A stretch of 64,000 bases of DNA from Sinomonas cyclohexanicum (GTDB lineage Bacteria > Actinomycetota > Actinomycetes > Actinomycetales > Micrococcaceae), in assembly GCF_020886775.1 (NCBI RefSeq), contig NZ_AP024525.1:3286001-3350000 (forward strand), in the 5' to 3' direction. Every line of letters begins with the position of its first letter. Positions within the stretch are counted from its first letter, which is position 1. Position numbers and translations under genes: made by a program. The notes under the pieces were generated by a model. That model searched no databases, was not told the origin of the DNA, and saw nothing but the letters and a program-made list of their open reading frames with translations. Positions 1 through 9,566 of this stretch are shown in pieces.

Positions 1-1
1 C

Positions 2-826
2 GGGCTCGGGGCCCTCGGCGAGCAGCGCTGGATGGATGCCGTGGCCGCGGGGGTGTCGCGCATTGCGGCGGGCGAGCTCGAGAAGCTAGTGCTCGCGCGG
101 GACATCGTCGTGGAGGACGCCGGCGGCATCGCCCGCCCCGAGGTTCTGCGGCGGCTCACCCAGTCCTACGGGGACACATGGGTGTACGGCGTGGACGGGC
201 TGGTGGGCGCCACCCCGGAGATGCTCATCCAGGTCGCGGGTCGGACCGCGCAGGCCCGGGTCCTCGCCGGCACCCTGGACCGGCGCGAGGCGGACGGCAA
301 GGGCGTCGAGTACGCGGAACGGGTCCTGGCCGGCTCGCCGAAGCAGAGGCACGAGCACGAGATCGCCATCCAGTCGCTCACCACGGCCCTCGAGCCGTTC
401 TCCGAGGCCATGAACGCGCACGACGAGCCGTTCATCCTCGAACTGCCCAACGTGTTCCACCTCGCCTCGGACGTCAAGGCCGAGCTGGCCGACGTCGAGG
501 GGCACGTGCCGACCTCGCTGGCGCTCATCAACGCGCTGCATCCCACGGCGGCCGTGTGCGGCACGCCCACCGCGGTGGCCGGGGCCCTCATCCGCGAACT
601 CGAGGGCATGGACCGGGGGCCCTACGCCGGTCCCGTGGGCTGGCTGGACGCGGCGGGGAACGGCGAGTGGGGCATCGCGCTGCGCGGCGGGGTCATCGAG
701 TCACCGAGCGCCATGCGGCTGTACGCCGGCTGCGGGATCGTCGAGGCATCGGATCCGGCGGCGGAGCTCGCCGAGACGTGGGCGAAGTTCCGGCCGATGC
801 TCGAGGCGCTGGGCATCGAGCGCTGA
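2..826 (+). CDS. menF: Isochorismate synthase, C-terminal part (5' end outside window)
   Basis: Chorismate-binding enzyme that converts chorismate to isochorismate, the first step of menaquinone (or siderophore) synthesis. The frame is open from base 2, so the N-terminus lies outside the window; 274 residues are visible. Family hallmarks are seen: the KLVLARD segment near the visible start, then a GATPEML stretch, a LAGT segment, KQRHEHEIA, the HPTAAVCGTP motif, and GPYAGPVGW followed by ALRGG and YAGCGIV near the C-terminus. menD and menC occur within the next 9 kb, which favours a menaquinone role over a siderophore one. A short inverted repeat (GTGAC gcga GTCAC) follows about 12 bases after the stop and could be part of a weak terminator. 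Confidence 0.93.
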   Translation, partial: GLGALGEQRWMDAVAAGVSRIAAGELEKLVLARDIVVEDAGGIARPEVLRRLTQSYGDTWVYGVDGLVGATPEMLIQVAGRTAQARVLAGTLDRREADGKGVEYAERVLAGSPKQRHEHEIAIQSLTTALEPFSEAMNAHDEPFILELPNVFHLASDVKAELADVEGHVPTSLALINALHPTAAVCGTPTAVAGALIRELEGMDRGPYAGPVGWLDAAGNGEWGIALRGGVIESPSAMRLYAGCGIVEASDPAAELAETWAKFRPMLEALGIER

Positions 827-1028
827 GCCGCCACGGCGTGACGCGAGTCACCCGAGTCTGGGATCCCGGAAACCCGGTCGCACTACGGGCTTGATTCCCC
901 CTCCCGCATGTTGTCCAATGGTGAAACATAAGTTGCCTGTGATGCACATCTCATCTGGCCCGGACAGGGTTAGGATGGGACGTCGCATTAGCACTCCGGA
1001 CCCGTACCTGAGAAGTAAAGGTAGAGAT

Positions 1029-1970
1029 ATGACATTCTCCGCGAAGCTCGCGGCCAAGGGCGCTGCCGTCCTCGCCGTCGGTGCACTGGCCCTCACGGCC
1101 TGCACCAACGCCTCTGAGACCGGCGGCGGAGCGAAGCCCTCTGGCTCGTCCTCGGCGGCCTCGTTCGACCCGAGCACGGTGGCCAAGGACGATTCGCTCG
1201 CGTCGCAGGTCCCCGCCGCGATCAAGTCCAGCGGCACCCTCCGCGTGGGCTCCGACACGAGCTACGCCCCCGCCGAGTTCCTCGGCGGTGCCGACAACCA
1301 CACGGCCATGGGCTACGACGTGGACCTCGCGAAGGCGATCGGCGCAACGCTTGGCCTCAAGACGGACGTCCAGACGGCGGATTTCACGGGCATCCTCCCC
1401 GCGCTCGGCCCCAAGTACGACCTCGGCATCAGCTCCTTCACGATCAACAAGGAGCGGCTCCAGGCAGTCAACTTCGTGAGCTACTTCAACGCCGGCACGT
1501 CGTGGGCGGTCCAGAAGGGCAACCCGAAGAAGTTCTCGCTCGATGACGTCTGCGGAAAGACGATCGGCGTCCAGACCGGCACGGTCCAGGAGGACCCGGA
1601 CCTCAAGGACCGCAACGCGAAGTGCACCGCTGCCGGCAAGCCGGCCATCAACATCGTCTCGCTCAAGGCGCAGACGGACCTCAACACCCGCCTCGTGAAC
1701 GGCAGCCTCGACGCGATGGCCGCGGACTCGCCGATCATCGGCTACGCGATCCAGCAGACCAACGGCGCCGTCGAGAAGATCGGCGACACGTACGACGCGG
1801 CGCCGCAGGGCATCGCGGTCGCCAAGAGCGACACCGCGCTGGCCGATCTCATCCAGAAGGTCGTGACCAAGCTCATGGCCGATGGCACCTACAAGAAGAT
1901 CCTCGACACGTGGAACAACTCCGAGGGCGCCATCACCAAGTCTGAAGTCAACCCCACGCCTACCTCGTGA
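1029..1970 (+). CDS. Polar amino-acid ABC transporter substrate-binding lipoprotein
   Basis: Extracellular solute-binding protein family 3, 313 residues, which would capture an amino acid outside the membrane for the permease and ATPase encoded next. The start at 1029 is chosen because it gives a classical lipoprotein signal peptide (Lys6, hydrophobic run, lipobox LTAC with Cys25) and has an AAAGGTAG ribosome binding site just upstream; a longer upstream reading lacks both. After a Ser-rich linker come typical features: [30 protein letters not shown] and the [10 protein letters not shown] hinge segment. Its TGA overlaps the GTG of the permease (GTGA). Substrate specificity cannot be told from sequence; the family covers glutamate, glutamine, arginine and cystine. 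A -10-like TAGGAT lies at 971-976. Confidence 0.93.
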   Translation: MTFSAKLAAKGAAVLAVGALALTACTNASETGGGAKPSGSSSAASFDPSTVAKDDSLASQVPAAIKSSGTLRVGSDTSYAPAEFLGGADNHTAMGYDVDLAKAIGATLGLKTDVQTADFTGILPALGPKYDLGISSFTINKERLQAVNFVSYFNAGTSWAVQKGNPKKFSLDDVCGKTIGVQTGTVQEDPDLKDRNAKCTAAGKPAINIVSLKAQTDLNTRLVNGSLDAMAADSPIIGYAIQQTNGAVEKIGDTYDAAPQGIAVAKSDTALADLIQKVVTKLMADGTYKKILDTWNNSEGAITKSEVNPTPTS

Positions 1971-2980
1971 CTACCATGACCACTCATCGAACGGACACCC
2001 CAGAAGCCGTCAAGGGCGGCGCGCCGGAACTGATCAAGGCGGTCCCGGTGCGCCACCCGTGGCGGTGGGTGGGTGCGGCCGTCATCCTCATCATCGTGGC
2101 CCTGATCATCCAGAGCCTGGCCACGAATCCGAACTTCCACTGGGACACGTTCGCCCTGTACGTCCTGGACGTGAACGTGGTCCGGGGCGTCGGCTGGACG
2201 CTGCTGCTGACCATCCTGTCGATGGTCCTGGCGATCGCCCTAGCGGTCCTGCTGGCCTTCATGCGGCAGTCGGACAACCCGATCTTCCGCTGGTCCTCGT
2301 GGTTCTGGGTCTGGTTCTTCCGCGGCACCCCCGTGTACACCCAGCTCATCTTCTGGGGCCTGGTCTCGGTGCTCTACCCCAAGCTCAGCGTCGGCGTCCC
2401 CTTCGGCCCCGAGCTGTTCTCCTTCACCACCCAGGACCTCCTCAACGCCTTCTGGGCCGCGGTGCTGGGCCTGGGCCTGAACGAGTCCGCGTACCTCGCC
2501 GAGATCTTCCGCGCCGGCCTGAAGTCCGTGGACCGGGGCCAGATGGAGGCCGCCGAGGCCCTGGGCATGCGCCGGCAGAAGATCATGTGGCGCATCATCC
2601 TGCCCCAGGCCATGCGCGTGATCGTCCCCCCGACCGGCAACGAGACGATCGGCATGCTCAAGACCACCTCCCTGGTCCTGGCGGTGCCCTTCACCCTCGA
2701 CCTGACCTTCGTGACCAACACCCTCGCCAACCGCACGTACCTGCCCATCCCGCTGCTGGTCGTCGCCGCGTTCTGGTACCTGCTCGTCACCAGCATCCTC
2801 ATGGTCGGCCAGCACTACATCGAGAAGCACTACGGCAAGGGCGTGGACAACCTCGTCCCAGCCGCGACGGTGAACCCGGCAGCGGCCAAGGCCGCAGGCG
2901 CGGGCCTCGGCCCGGCCGGGGAAACCATGCCCGGCGGCCCCACCGTCACCGGCAACGACATCGAGGAGAGCGGACGATGA
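1967..2980 (+). CDS. Amino-acid ABC transporter permease
   Basis: Inner-membrane permease of the HisM/GlnP family, 337 residues. A hydrophobic segment follows an approximately 35-residue cytoplasmic N-terminus; the EAA loop that docks with the ATPase is clear ([11 protein letters not shown] followed by IILPQAMR), and the substrate-pathway segment [13 protein letters not shown] follows. The C-terminal 45 residues are Ala/Gly/Pro-rich and probably disordered. Starts with GTG overlapping the stop of the binding protein and ends ATGA-overlapped with the ATPase gene, so the three are translationally coupled. Only one permease gene is present, implying a homodimeric channel. Confidence 0.93.
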   Translation: MTTMTTHRTDTPEAVKGGAPELIKAVPVRHPWRWVGAAVILIIVALIIQSLATNPNFHWDTFALYVLDVNVVRGVGWTLLLTILSMVLAIALAVLLAFMRQSDNPIFRWSSWFWVWFFRGTPVYTQLIFWGLVSVLYPKLSVGVPFGPELFSFTTQDLLNAFWAAVLGLGLNESAYLAEIFRAGLKSVDRGQMEAAEALGMRRQKIMWRIILPQAMRVIVPPTGNETIGMLKTTSLVLAVPFTLDLTFVTNTLANRTYLPIPLLVVAAFWYLLVTSILMVGQHYIEKHYGKGVDNLVPAATVNPAAAKAAGAGLGPAGETMPGGPTVTGNDIEESGR

Positions 2981-3783
2981 GCGCACCAGCCACCCAGGGC
3001 ACCCATCACCTCGCCCCCGGCGCCAAGGACCTGGTCAGGATCGAGGGCGTGCACAAGTACTTCGGCCAGCACCACGTGCTCCGGGGCATCGACATGACCG
3101 TCAAGAACGGTGAGGTCGCCGTGCTGATCGGCCCCTCCGGGTCCGGCAAGTCGACCCTCCTGCGCTGCATCAACCACCTCGAAACGATCAGTGCAGGGCG
3201 CATCAGCGTCGACGGGGAGCTCATCGGCTACCGCGAGCACGGCGGCAAGCTCCACGAGCTCACCGTCAAGGACATCGCCCGCCAGCGCCGCAACATCGGC
3301 ATGGTGTTCCAGCGGTTCAACCTCTTCGGCCACAAGACCGCCCTGGAGAACGTCATCGAGGCACCCACCCAGGTCAAGGGCCAGAGCAAGGCCACCGCGA
3401 AGAAGCGGGCGCTGGAGCTCCTCGACCAGGTCGGGCTGTCCGACCGGGCCAACCACTACCCGGCCCAGCTGTCCGGCGGCCAGCAGCAGCGTGTGGCCAT
3501 CGCCCGGGCACTGGCGATGGAGCCCGAGCTCATGCTCTTCGACGAGCCCACCTCTGCCCTGGACCCCGAGCTCGTCGGCGACGTCCTCAACGTCATGAAG
3601 GATCTCGCCAAGTCCGGCATGACCATGATCGTGGTCACCCACGAGATCGGATTCGCCCGCGAGGTCGGCGACACGCTCACGTTCATGGACGGCGGCGTCG
3701 TCGTCGAATCGGGCAACCCGCGGGACGTCATCGCCAACCCCCAGCACGAGCGCACCCAGGCCTTCCTCAGCAAGGTCCTCTGA
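2977..3783 (+). CDS. Amino-acid ABC transporter ATP-binding protein
   Basis: GlnQ/HisP-type ATPase of 268 residues that energises the importer. Walker [10 protein letters not shown] at about 52-60, the Q-loop region MVFQRFNLF, signature [15 protein letters not shown] and Walker [14 protein letters not shown] are all intact, as is the switch histidine (VVTHEIGFA). The start at 2977 overlaps the permease stop (ATGA) and gives the expected family length. Last gene of the three-gene importer; it runs tail-to-tail into menD, with a large repeat hairpin between. Confidence 0.95.
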   Translation: MSAPATQGTHHLAPGAKDLVRIEGVHKYFGQHHVLRGIDMTVKNGEVAVLIGPSGSGKSTLLRCINHLETISAGRISVDGELIGYREHGGKLHELTVKDIARQRRNIGMVFQRFNLFGHKTALENVIEAPTQVKGQSKATAKKRALELLDQVGLSDRANHYPAQLSGGQQQRVAIARALAMEPELMLFDEPTSALDPELVGDVLNVMKDLAKSGMTMIVVTHEIGFAREVGDTLTFMDGGVVVESGNPRDVIANPQHERTQAFLSKVL

Positions 3784-3795
3784 GCACTCATCTCA

Positions 3796-3890
3796 CCGGG
3801 AAGTGACCCCTCAACCCAGACCCCTCAACCCAGGTTGAGGGGTCACTTCCCGGTTGAGGGGTCACTTCCCTGTTGAGGGGTCTTCCCCGT
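3796..3890. repeat. GGGGTCA-family palindromic repeat cluster (probable bidirectional terminator)
   Basis: Convergent spacer between the ABC ATPase and menD. Positions 3796-3816 and 3833-3853 are a perfect 21-bp inverted repeat (core GTTGAGGGGTCACTTCCC) separated by 16 bases that hold a further partial inverted copy; a third direct copy follows at 3852-3870 and a degenerate fourth to about 3885. The RNA hairpin from either strand would be very stable, so a role as bidirectional terminator is likely. Related units occur at 8455-8490, 11477-11620, 28968-29040 and 55984-56094. Confidence 0.85.
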
Positions 3891-3895
3891 GCGAA

Positions 3896-5602
3896 TCAGT
3901 TGTACCCGAGCCGGTCCTGCGGGGCGAGGGAATCCGCCACCGCCGCCTTGATCCGCTCGTGCAGCGCGCGCAGCCCGCTGCGGTCCACCCTGGCCTCGAT
4001 GATCTCGCGCCCCGCCCGCCGTGGGGCCGAGAGCGCGTCGGCGGCCTCCGCCGTCGTGCGCACGAGCGTGTGCCGCACCCCGTACGCCGCGGCGAGCGCG
4101 CGCAGGTCGGCGCGGTGCGGGGTGCCGAAGAGGCGCTCGACGGCGACCGCCGCGCCCGGGTGCCCTGGTTCGCCGCCCACGCGGCCGTGCTCGAGGAGGC
4201 CGAAGATCGCCCCGCCGGCGTCGTTGAGCACGACGACGCGCAGCTCGGGTTCCGCTTCCCCCTCGCCGAGGAGGAGCCCGCCGGCGTCGTGCAGGAGGGT
4301 CACGTCACCGAGGAACACGGTGGTCTCGACCCGGCGGCCGAGCCACAGGCCGCTGGCCGTGGAGACGGTGCCATCGATCCCCGACAGGCCGCGGTTGGCG
4401 AAGACGCGCGCGCCGGGCTGCGGAGCGGGGGGTGCCGCGAGGTCCACGTCCCGGATGCCGTTCGAGGAGCCCAGCATGAGCTGCCCGCGGGCGTTCTCCC
4501 ACACGAGCTGCGCGAGCCGCGGCCCGGTGAGGGTCCCGGTGCCGGCGAGCGTCCGGTCCACGGCCTCCTGGGCGGCGGCACCGGCGAGGAGCCACGCGTC
4601 GAGCCAGCCCTCGGCGCCCCGCCCGGCGAAGTCGGAGAGCACGTCGAGGTCCTCGATGAGCCGCTCGCGCCGCTTGCCCTCACGGAACCAGGCCGCCGGA
4701 CGCGCGTGGTACAGCGCGGTCTGGACGCCCTCGCGGGCCAGCAGCCTCGTGACCGGGCGGGACAGCGTGGGCCGCCCGAACAGGACCACCCGCTCGATCC
4801 GGTCCCCCGGCGAGGCGTCGAGCAGGAGCCGGTACGGGCCCACCGCGTGGCCTCCGAACCGGGCATTTGAACTCGGCTCCGCGAGCAGCGGCAGGCCGTG
4901 CGCGGCGGCGAACGCCTCCGCGAGCGGGCCCGCGCCGTGTCCCGCGAGGACCACGGTGCGGCGCGGGGGCAGTCCGCCCAGCGCTCCCACCGGCGGACGG
5001 CGGTATGCGTACGGCTGCACGGGCGGCGCGTCCCAGCCGCCCAGCGGCGGCTCCCACCCGTCGTCGGGCGCGAGCGGCTCGCGGAAGCACAGGTTCAGCT
5101 GGACGGGCCCCGCGGGCACGCCCTCGAGAGCGCCGGTCGCCGCGGAGAGGGCCGTGCGGACGGAGGACGACGGCGACGCGCCCGCCTGGACGCTCGCCGC
5201 GAACCGCACGTGGTCACCGAAGAGGTCGAACTGGTCCGTCGTCTGGTTCGCCCCCGTGCCGTGGAGTTCCTCGGGCCGGTCCGCCGAGAGCACGACGAGC
5301 GGGACCTCCGCATGGTTCGCCTCCATCACGGCGGGCACGAGGTTCCCGACCGCCGAGCCGCTCGTGGTGACGACCGCCGTCGGGCGCCCGGAGGAGAGCG
5401 CCGCGCCGAGCGCCGTGAAGCCGCCCGCCCGCTCGTCGATCCTGACCGCGAGCTCGAGGTGGCCGCGGCCCTCGGCCTCGGCGAGCGCATACGCGAGCGG
5501 CGCACTGCGGGACCCGGGGCACACGACGACACAGCGGACGCCGCCCGCGAGCAGCTCGTTGACTGCTTCGCGGGCGGCATCGAGGGAACTCAGGGGACTC
5601 AC
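3896..5602 (-). CDS. menD: 2-succinyl-5-enolpyruvyl-6-hydroxy-3-cyclohexene-1-carboxylate synthase
   Basis: ThDP-dependent enzyme joining isochorismate and 2-oxoglutarate in menaquinone synthesis; 568 residues, the usual length. Seen: N-terminal CPGSRSAPLAYA motif, RIDERAGGF, the TTSGSAVGNLVPAV stretch, LSADRPEE, and the C-terminal ThDP/Mg region ending in VVLNDAGGAIFGLLEHG. The GTG start at 5602 is chosen because the family's conserved N-terminus (SLDAAREAV) begins just after it. Immediately upstream is TACGAT at 5609-5614, six bases from the GTG, which suggests a leaderless transcript. Upstream in-frame sequence is Arg/Pro-rich and lacks family similarity. The substrate isochorismate would come from the synthase at the window start. 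Confidence 0.94.
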   Translation of the reverse strand: MSPLSSLDAAREAVNELLAGGVRCVVVCPGSRSAPLAYALAEAEGRGHLELAVRIDERAGGFTALGAALSSGRPTAVVTTSGSAVGNLVPAVMEANHAEVPLVVLSADRPEELHGTGANQTTDQFDLFGDHVRFAASVQAGASPSSSVRTALSAATGALEGVPAGPVQLNLCFREPLAPDDGWEPPLGGWDAPPVQPYAYRRPPVGALGGLPPRRTVVLAGHGAGPLAEAFAAAHGLPLLAEPSSNARFGGHAVGPYRLLLDASPGDRIERVVLFGRPTLSRPVTRLLAREGVQTALYHARPAAWFREGKRRERLIEDLDVLSDFAGRGAEGWLDAWLLAGAAAQEAVDRTLAGTGTLTGPRLAQLVWENARGQLMLGSSNGIRDVDLAAPPAPQPGARVFANRGLSGIDGTVSTASGLWLGRRVETTVFLGDVTLLHDAGGLLLGEGEAEPELRVVVLNDAGGAIFGLLEHGRVGGEPGHPGAAVAVERLFGTPHRADLRALAAAYGVRHTLVRTTAEAADALSAPRRAGREIIEARVDRSGLRALHERIKAAVADSLAPQDRLGYN

Positions 5603-5755
5603 CCTCCCATCGTAGGGTTTCGGGTGCGACGGGCCAGCCAATTCTTCGCGTGGACCGCTGGGAAGACCCGGACCACGGACGCGGGCGGGGGCGCACTGCG
5701 ACCAGCCGCGGCGGCGAGCCCGGGCGTTGTCGGATGGTGCTGGCAGACTGGCCCC

Positions 5756-8428
5756 ATGACGCCGCCCACGCCGTCCACCGCCGAGCACCGCCGCCTCGCC
5801 GAGTCCCCCGGCGCCACCGACCCGTGGCGCCTCTGGGGGCCCTACGTCTCCGGCCGGCAGTGGGGCACCGTCCGCGAGGACTACTCCGCCGACGGCAACG
5901 CCTGGGACTTCTTCCCGTTCGACCACGCCCACCGCCGCGCCTACCGATGGGGGGAGGACGGGATCGCGGGCCTATGTGACCGGTTTGGGTTCCTCAACCT
6001 CGGCGTGGCGCTGTGGAACGGGAAGGATGACCGGCTCAAGGAGCGCTACTTCGGCCTCACCAACGGGGAAGGGAACCACGGCGAGGACGTCAAGGAGCAC
6101 TGGTGGCAGCTCGACGCGACGCCCACCCACTCCTGGGCGAGGTCCCTGTACCGCTACCCCCAGGCCGCGTACCCATACGAGGACCTCGTGCACACCAACG
6201 GCACCCTGCCCCGCACCGCCGAGGAGTACGAGCTCTCCGACACCGGCATCCTCGCGGAGAACCGCTTCTTCGACATCGAGACCGTGCACGCGAAGGCCTC
6301 CCCCGACGACGTCTGCGTGACCGTCACCGCCACGAACCACGGGCCCGACCCGGCCCCGCTGGACCTCCTCGTCCAGCTGTGGTTCCGCAACACGTGGGCG
6401 TGGGGGCGCGACGACCGGGTCCCCACGATCCGCCGGCTCCGGGCGCCGGAGCTCTCCCCCGGCGGCGTCGTGGCCGTCGAGGCGAACCACGGGTTCCTGG
6501 GCCGCTACATCCTCGCCGCGGACTCGGGCGGGCCGCTGGGCGCGCCCGAGGCACTGTTCTGCGACAACGAGGGCAACAATGCCGCCCTCTTCGACGGTGG
6601 CGAGAACCGCTCGCCGCACCCGAAGGACGCGGTGGACGCCGCCGTCGTGCGCGGTGACCGCTCGCTGCTCAACCCGGCCGAGACCGGGACAAAGGCGGCA
6701 CTGCGGTGGCACGCGGACGCGGTTGCGCCCGGCGCGAGCGTGGCCGTCCGGCTGCGGCTCACCGGGGACATGCTGCCTGCGGACCCGTTCGGCGACGGGT
6801 TCAGCGACGTCCTCGCCGACCGCGAGCGCGAGGCGGACGAGTTCTACGCCGCCGTCATCCCAGAACGCACGACGGCGGCCGACGCCTTCGTGGCGCGGCG
6901 CGCCTTCGCGGGGCTGCTGTGGGGGAAGCAGCACTACCGGTACTCCGTGCGGGAGTGGCTCGAGGGCGATCCCGCCTCTCCCCCACCGCCCGCCCAGCGG
7001 CGCGGCCCGAGCGGCCGCAACACGTCGTGGCGCAACGTGGCCCTCGCGGACGTGATCAGCATGCCGGACGAATGGGAGTACCCGTGGTTCGCCTCGTGGG
7101 ACCTCGCGTTCCACTGCGTCGCCCTGGCCCATGTCGACGCGGACTTCGCGAAGGAGCAGCTCGTGCTGCTCTGCCGCGAGTGGGCCATGCACCCGGACGG
7201 GCAGCTGCCCGCGTACGAGTGGGCCTTCGGGGACGTCAACCCTCCCGTGCATGCGTGGGCCGCGTGGCAGGTGTACCAGCTCGACGGCGCCCGGGACACG
7301 GACTTCCTCATGCGGGTCTTCGCGAAGCTCCTGCTCAACTTCTCATGGTGGGTGAACCGCAAGGACGCGGACGGGTCCAACCTGTTCGAGGGCGGCTTCC
7401 TCGGGATGGACAACATCGGGCTCTTCGACCGGTCGAAGGACCTGCCCGCGGGGCACCGGCTGGAGCAGTCGGACGCGACGAGCTGGATGGGGTTCTACTG
7501 CCTCACCATGATGCGGATCGCGCTCGAGCTTGCCCGCGAGGACCGTGTGTGGGACGACCTCGCGACCAAGTTCCTCGAGCACTTCCTCGGCATCGCGGAG
7601 GCCATGGACACCTTCGGCAGCTCCGGGGTGTCCCTGTGGGACGAGAACGATGGCTTCTTCTACGACGTGCTGCTCGCCTCCGACGGGTCACAGCAGCTGC
7701 TGCCGGTGCGTTCCATGGTGGGTCTCCTGCCGCTCCTCGCCGTGGCGGTGGCCCCGGGGGCGGGCACGGACGCCGCGCCGGACTTCGTGCAGGCCCTGCA
7801 CTGGCTGCAGCGGCACCGGCCGGACGAGACGGACGCCCTCATCCGCGCCGGGGACGGCGGGGCGACCCTCGCGATCCTCCACGGCGACCGGCTCGAGCGG
7901 GTGCTGGCCCGGGTGTTCGACGAGGGCGAGTTCCTCTCGCCCTATGGGCTGCGGTCCGTCTCGGCCGCGTACCGCGAGCCGCTGACAGTGCAGGTCGCGG
8001 GACAGCCGATGTCCATCGCGTACCTTCCCGGCGAGTCCGACTCGGGCCTCTTCGGCGGGAACTCGAACTGGCGCGGGCCGGTGTGGTTCCCCGTGAACGT
8101 GCTCGTCGCGGACGCGCTCTCGGTCTACGCCCAGGGCTCCGGTGCCGGGCTCATGGTTGAGCTGCCCACGGGTTCGGGCCGGCGGATCCCGCTGGCGGAC
8201 GCAGCCCGCGAGCTCGAGGATCGGCTCGTGCGGCTGTTCCGGCCCGTTGCCGGGACGGACGGAAGCGGCCGCCGTCCGGGCACGCCGCGGCACCATCCGT
8301 CCGGACCGCTGTGGGACGCGCATCCCACGTTCAGCGAGTACTTCCACGGGGACACGGGCGTCGGGCTCGGGGCCTCGCACCAGACCGGCTGGACGGCCAT
8401 GGTGGCGCACCTCATCTGCCGCCGCTGA
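5756..8428 (+). CDS. GH63/MGH1-like glucosidase
   Basis: Large cytoplasmic protein of 890 residues resembling bacterial glycoside hydrolases with an (alpha/alpha)6 barrel, often annotated glucosidase or mannosylglycerate-hydrolase-like. Visible family stretches include the N-terminal GPYVSGRQWGTVREDY, DHAHRRAYRWGEDGI, the barrel segment YPWFASWDLAFH, YEWAFGDVNPPVHAWA, a DATSWMGFYCL stretch, and the C-terminal GNSNWRGPVWFPVN with HPTFSEYFHGDTG. No signal peptide. Start at 5756 is where similarity begins; CAGACT sits six bases before the ATG (possible leaderless -10). The exact substrate is unknown; alpha-glucosides are the best guess. Its stop reads TGACCCC, the core of the local repeat family. 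Confidence 0.82.
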   Translation: MTPPTPSTAEHRRLAESPGATDPWRLWGPYVSGRQWGTVREDYSADGNAWDFFPFDHAHRRAYRWGEDGIAGLCDRFGFLNLGVALWNGKDDRLKERYFGLTNGEGNHGEDVKEHWWQLDATPTHSWARSLYRYPQAAYPYEDLVHTNGTLPRTAEEYELSDTGILAENRFFDIETVHAKASPDDVCVTVTATNHGPDPAPLDLLVQLWFRNTWAWGRDDRVPTIRRLRAPELSPGGVVAVEANHGFLGRYILAADSGGPLGAPEALFCDNEGNNAALFDGGENRSPHPKDAVDAAVVRGDRSLLNPAETGTKAALRWHADAVAPGASVAVRLRLTGDMLPADPFGDGFSDVLADREREADEFYAAVIPERTTAADAFVARRAFAGLLWGKQHYRYSVREWLEGDPASPPPPAQRRGPSGRNTSWRNVALADVISMPDEWEYPWFASWDLAFHCVALAHVDADFAKEQLVLLCREWAMHPDGQLPAYEWAFGDVNPPVHAWAAWQVYQLDGARDTDFLMRVFAKLLLNFSWWVNRKDADGSNLFEGGFLGMDNIGLFDRSKDLPAGHRLEQSDATSWMGFYCLTMMRIALELAREDRVWDDLATKFLEHFLGIAEAMDTFGSSGVSLWDENDGFFYDVLLASDGSQQLLPVRSMVGLLPLLAVAVAPGAGTDAAPDFVQALHWLQRHRPDETDALIRAGDGGATLAILHGDRLERVLARVFDEGEFLSPYGLRSVSAAYREPLTVQVAGQPMSIAYLPGESDSGLFGGNSNWRGPVWFPVNVLVADALSVYAQGSGAGLMVELPTGSGRRIPLADAARELEDRLVRLFRPVAGTDGSGRRPGTPRHHPSGPLWDAHPTFSEYFHGDTGVGLGASHQTGWTAMVAHLICRR

Positions 8429-8454
8429 CCCCGGTTCTGAGGGGCACCTCCTGG

Positions 8455-8490
8455 GGGTCACCTCCTGCGGGTCACCCGCAGGATGTGACC
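8455..8490. terminator. Palindrome in convergent spacer (GGGGTCA family)
   Basis: Between convergent GH63 and menC genes. TCCTGCGGGT (8463-8472) and ACCCGCAGGA (8474-8483) form perfect 10-bp arms around a single C; with one mismatch the stem extends outward on both sides to GGTCAC...GTGACC. A degenerate GGGGTCACCTCC unit precedes it. Likely bidirectional terminator; the rest of the roughly 105-base spacer shows nothing else. Confidence 0.7.
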
Positions 8491-8534
8491 TCCAGAAGCT
8501 GACTCTTAGACGGGAGGGGGCGGGGATCAGGGGG

Positions 8535-9566
8535 TCAGGAGTGGCGGGCGGCGCCGGCGAGGACGGCGTGGCAGCGGCGGAGCCGCTCGAGCCACCACTG
8601 GCGCCGGTCGGCCGGCGCTGCGAACCGCTCGAGCAGCTCGGGATCCGGGGTCGCACGCTCCATGAGGGAGTCCGCCGGCAGGGAGCCGCCGTCCGGCACG
8701 AGGGGCGGGCGCACGACGTCGTGCGCGAACAGCGCGCCGGTACCCAGACCGCACGCGTGGGGCAGCGACGGGAGCGCGGCCGCGAGTGCGACGCCCGCGG
8801 CGAGCCCCACCGACGTGTCCAGCGCCGAGCTCACGACGGCGGGCAGCCCCGCCTCCCGCACGATCTCGAGCGCACGCCGGACCCCGCCGAGCGGCGCGGC
8901 CTTGACGATGATGAGGTCCGCGGCGCGGGCACGGGCCACTCGGAGGGGGTCGTCGGCCTTGCGGACGGCCTCGTCGGCGGCGATCCGCACGGGCGTGCCG
9001 CGGGCCTCGAGCAGCGCCCTGACCTCGGCGAGCCCGTTGATCCCGGGCACCGGCTGCTCGGCGTACTCGAGGCTGAACTCGCCGAGCCTGCTGAGGGCCT
9101 CGACGGCCTCGGCCACGCTCCACCCCGCGTTCGCGTCGACCCGCAGGTCCGCCTCGGGGAGGGCGTCGCGCACGGCGGCGACGCGCGCGACGTCGTCCGC
9201 GAGCGACTGGCCGCGCTCCGCGACCTTGACCTTCACGGCCTGCACGGGCCCGAACGCCGCGAGCACATCACGCACCTGGCCCGCCGGAACCGCCGGGACC
9301 GTCGCGTTCACGGGCACCCGCGCGCGCACGGGCTCGGGGAACCCCTCCCATGCGGCCTCGATCCCGGACGCGAGCCAGCGCGAGGCCTCGGCGTCGTCGT
9401 ACTCGAGGAACGGCGAGAACTCGCCCCACCCGGCCGGGCCGCGCAGCAGCAGCGCCTCCCGCTCGGTCACGCCGCGGAACCTCACGGTCATCGGCAGGCG
9501 CACGACGGCGATGCTCGCCTCGAGCTCGGAGAGGTCCGGCAGCGCAGGGGTCGGGGCAGTGCTCAT
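8535..9566 (-). CDS. menC: o-Succinylbenzoate synthase
   Basis: Enolase-superfamily dehydratase making o-succinylbenzoate from SHCHC in menaquinone synthesis; 343 residues. The catalytic set is visible: the KVK motif (Lys112/Lys114), metal ligands Asp144 (RVDANAGW), Glu167 (LEYAEQP) and Asp198 (AADEA), and the second catalytic Lys222 (IIVKAAPLGG). Start at 9566 overlaps the stop of the upstream metalloprotease (ATGA), so the two are translationally coupled. Its stop TGACCCC coincides with the GGGGTCA repeat core. Belongs functionally with menD and the isochorismate synthase, although the GH63 gene separates them. Confidence 0.94.
   Translation of the reverse strand: MSTAPTPALPDLSELEASIAVVRLPMTVRFRGVTEREALLLRGPAGWGEFSPFLEYDDAEASRWLASGIEAAWEGFPEPVRARVPVNATVPAVPAGQVRDVLAAFGPVQAVKVKVAERGQSLADDVARVAAVRDALPEADLRVDANAGWSVAEAVEALSRLGEFSLEYAEQPVPGINGLAEVRALLEARGTPVRIAADEAVRKADDPLRVARARAADLIIVKAAPLGGVRRALEIVREAGLPAVVSSALDTSVGLAAGVALAAALPSLPHACGLGTGALFAHDVVRPPLVPDGGSLPADSLMERATPDPELLERFAAPADRRQWWLERLRRCHAVLAGAARHS

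Noticed and set aside
891-1028. N-terminal extension of the amino-acid binding protein
   Set aside because: The extension would bury the lipoprotein signal peptide 46 residues inside the protein and covers a promoter-like region; the ATG at 1029 has a ribosome binding site.
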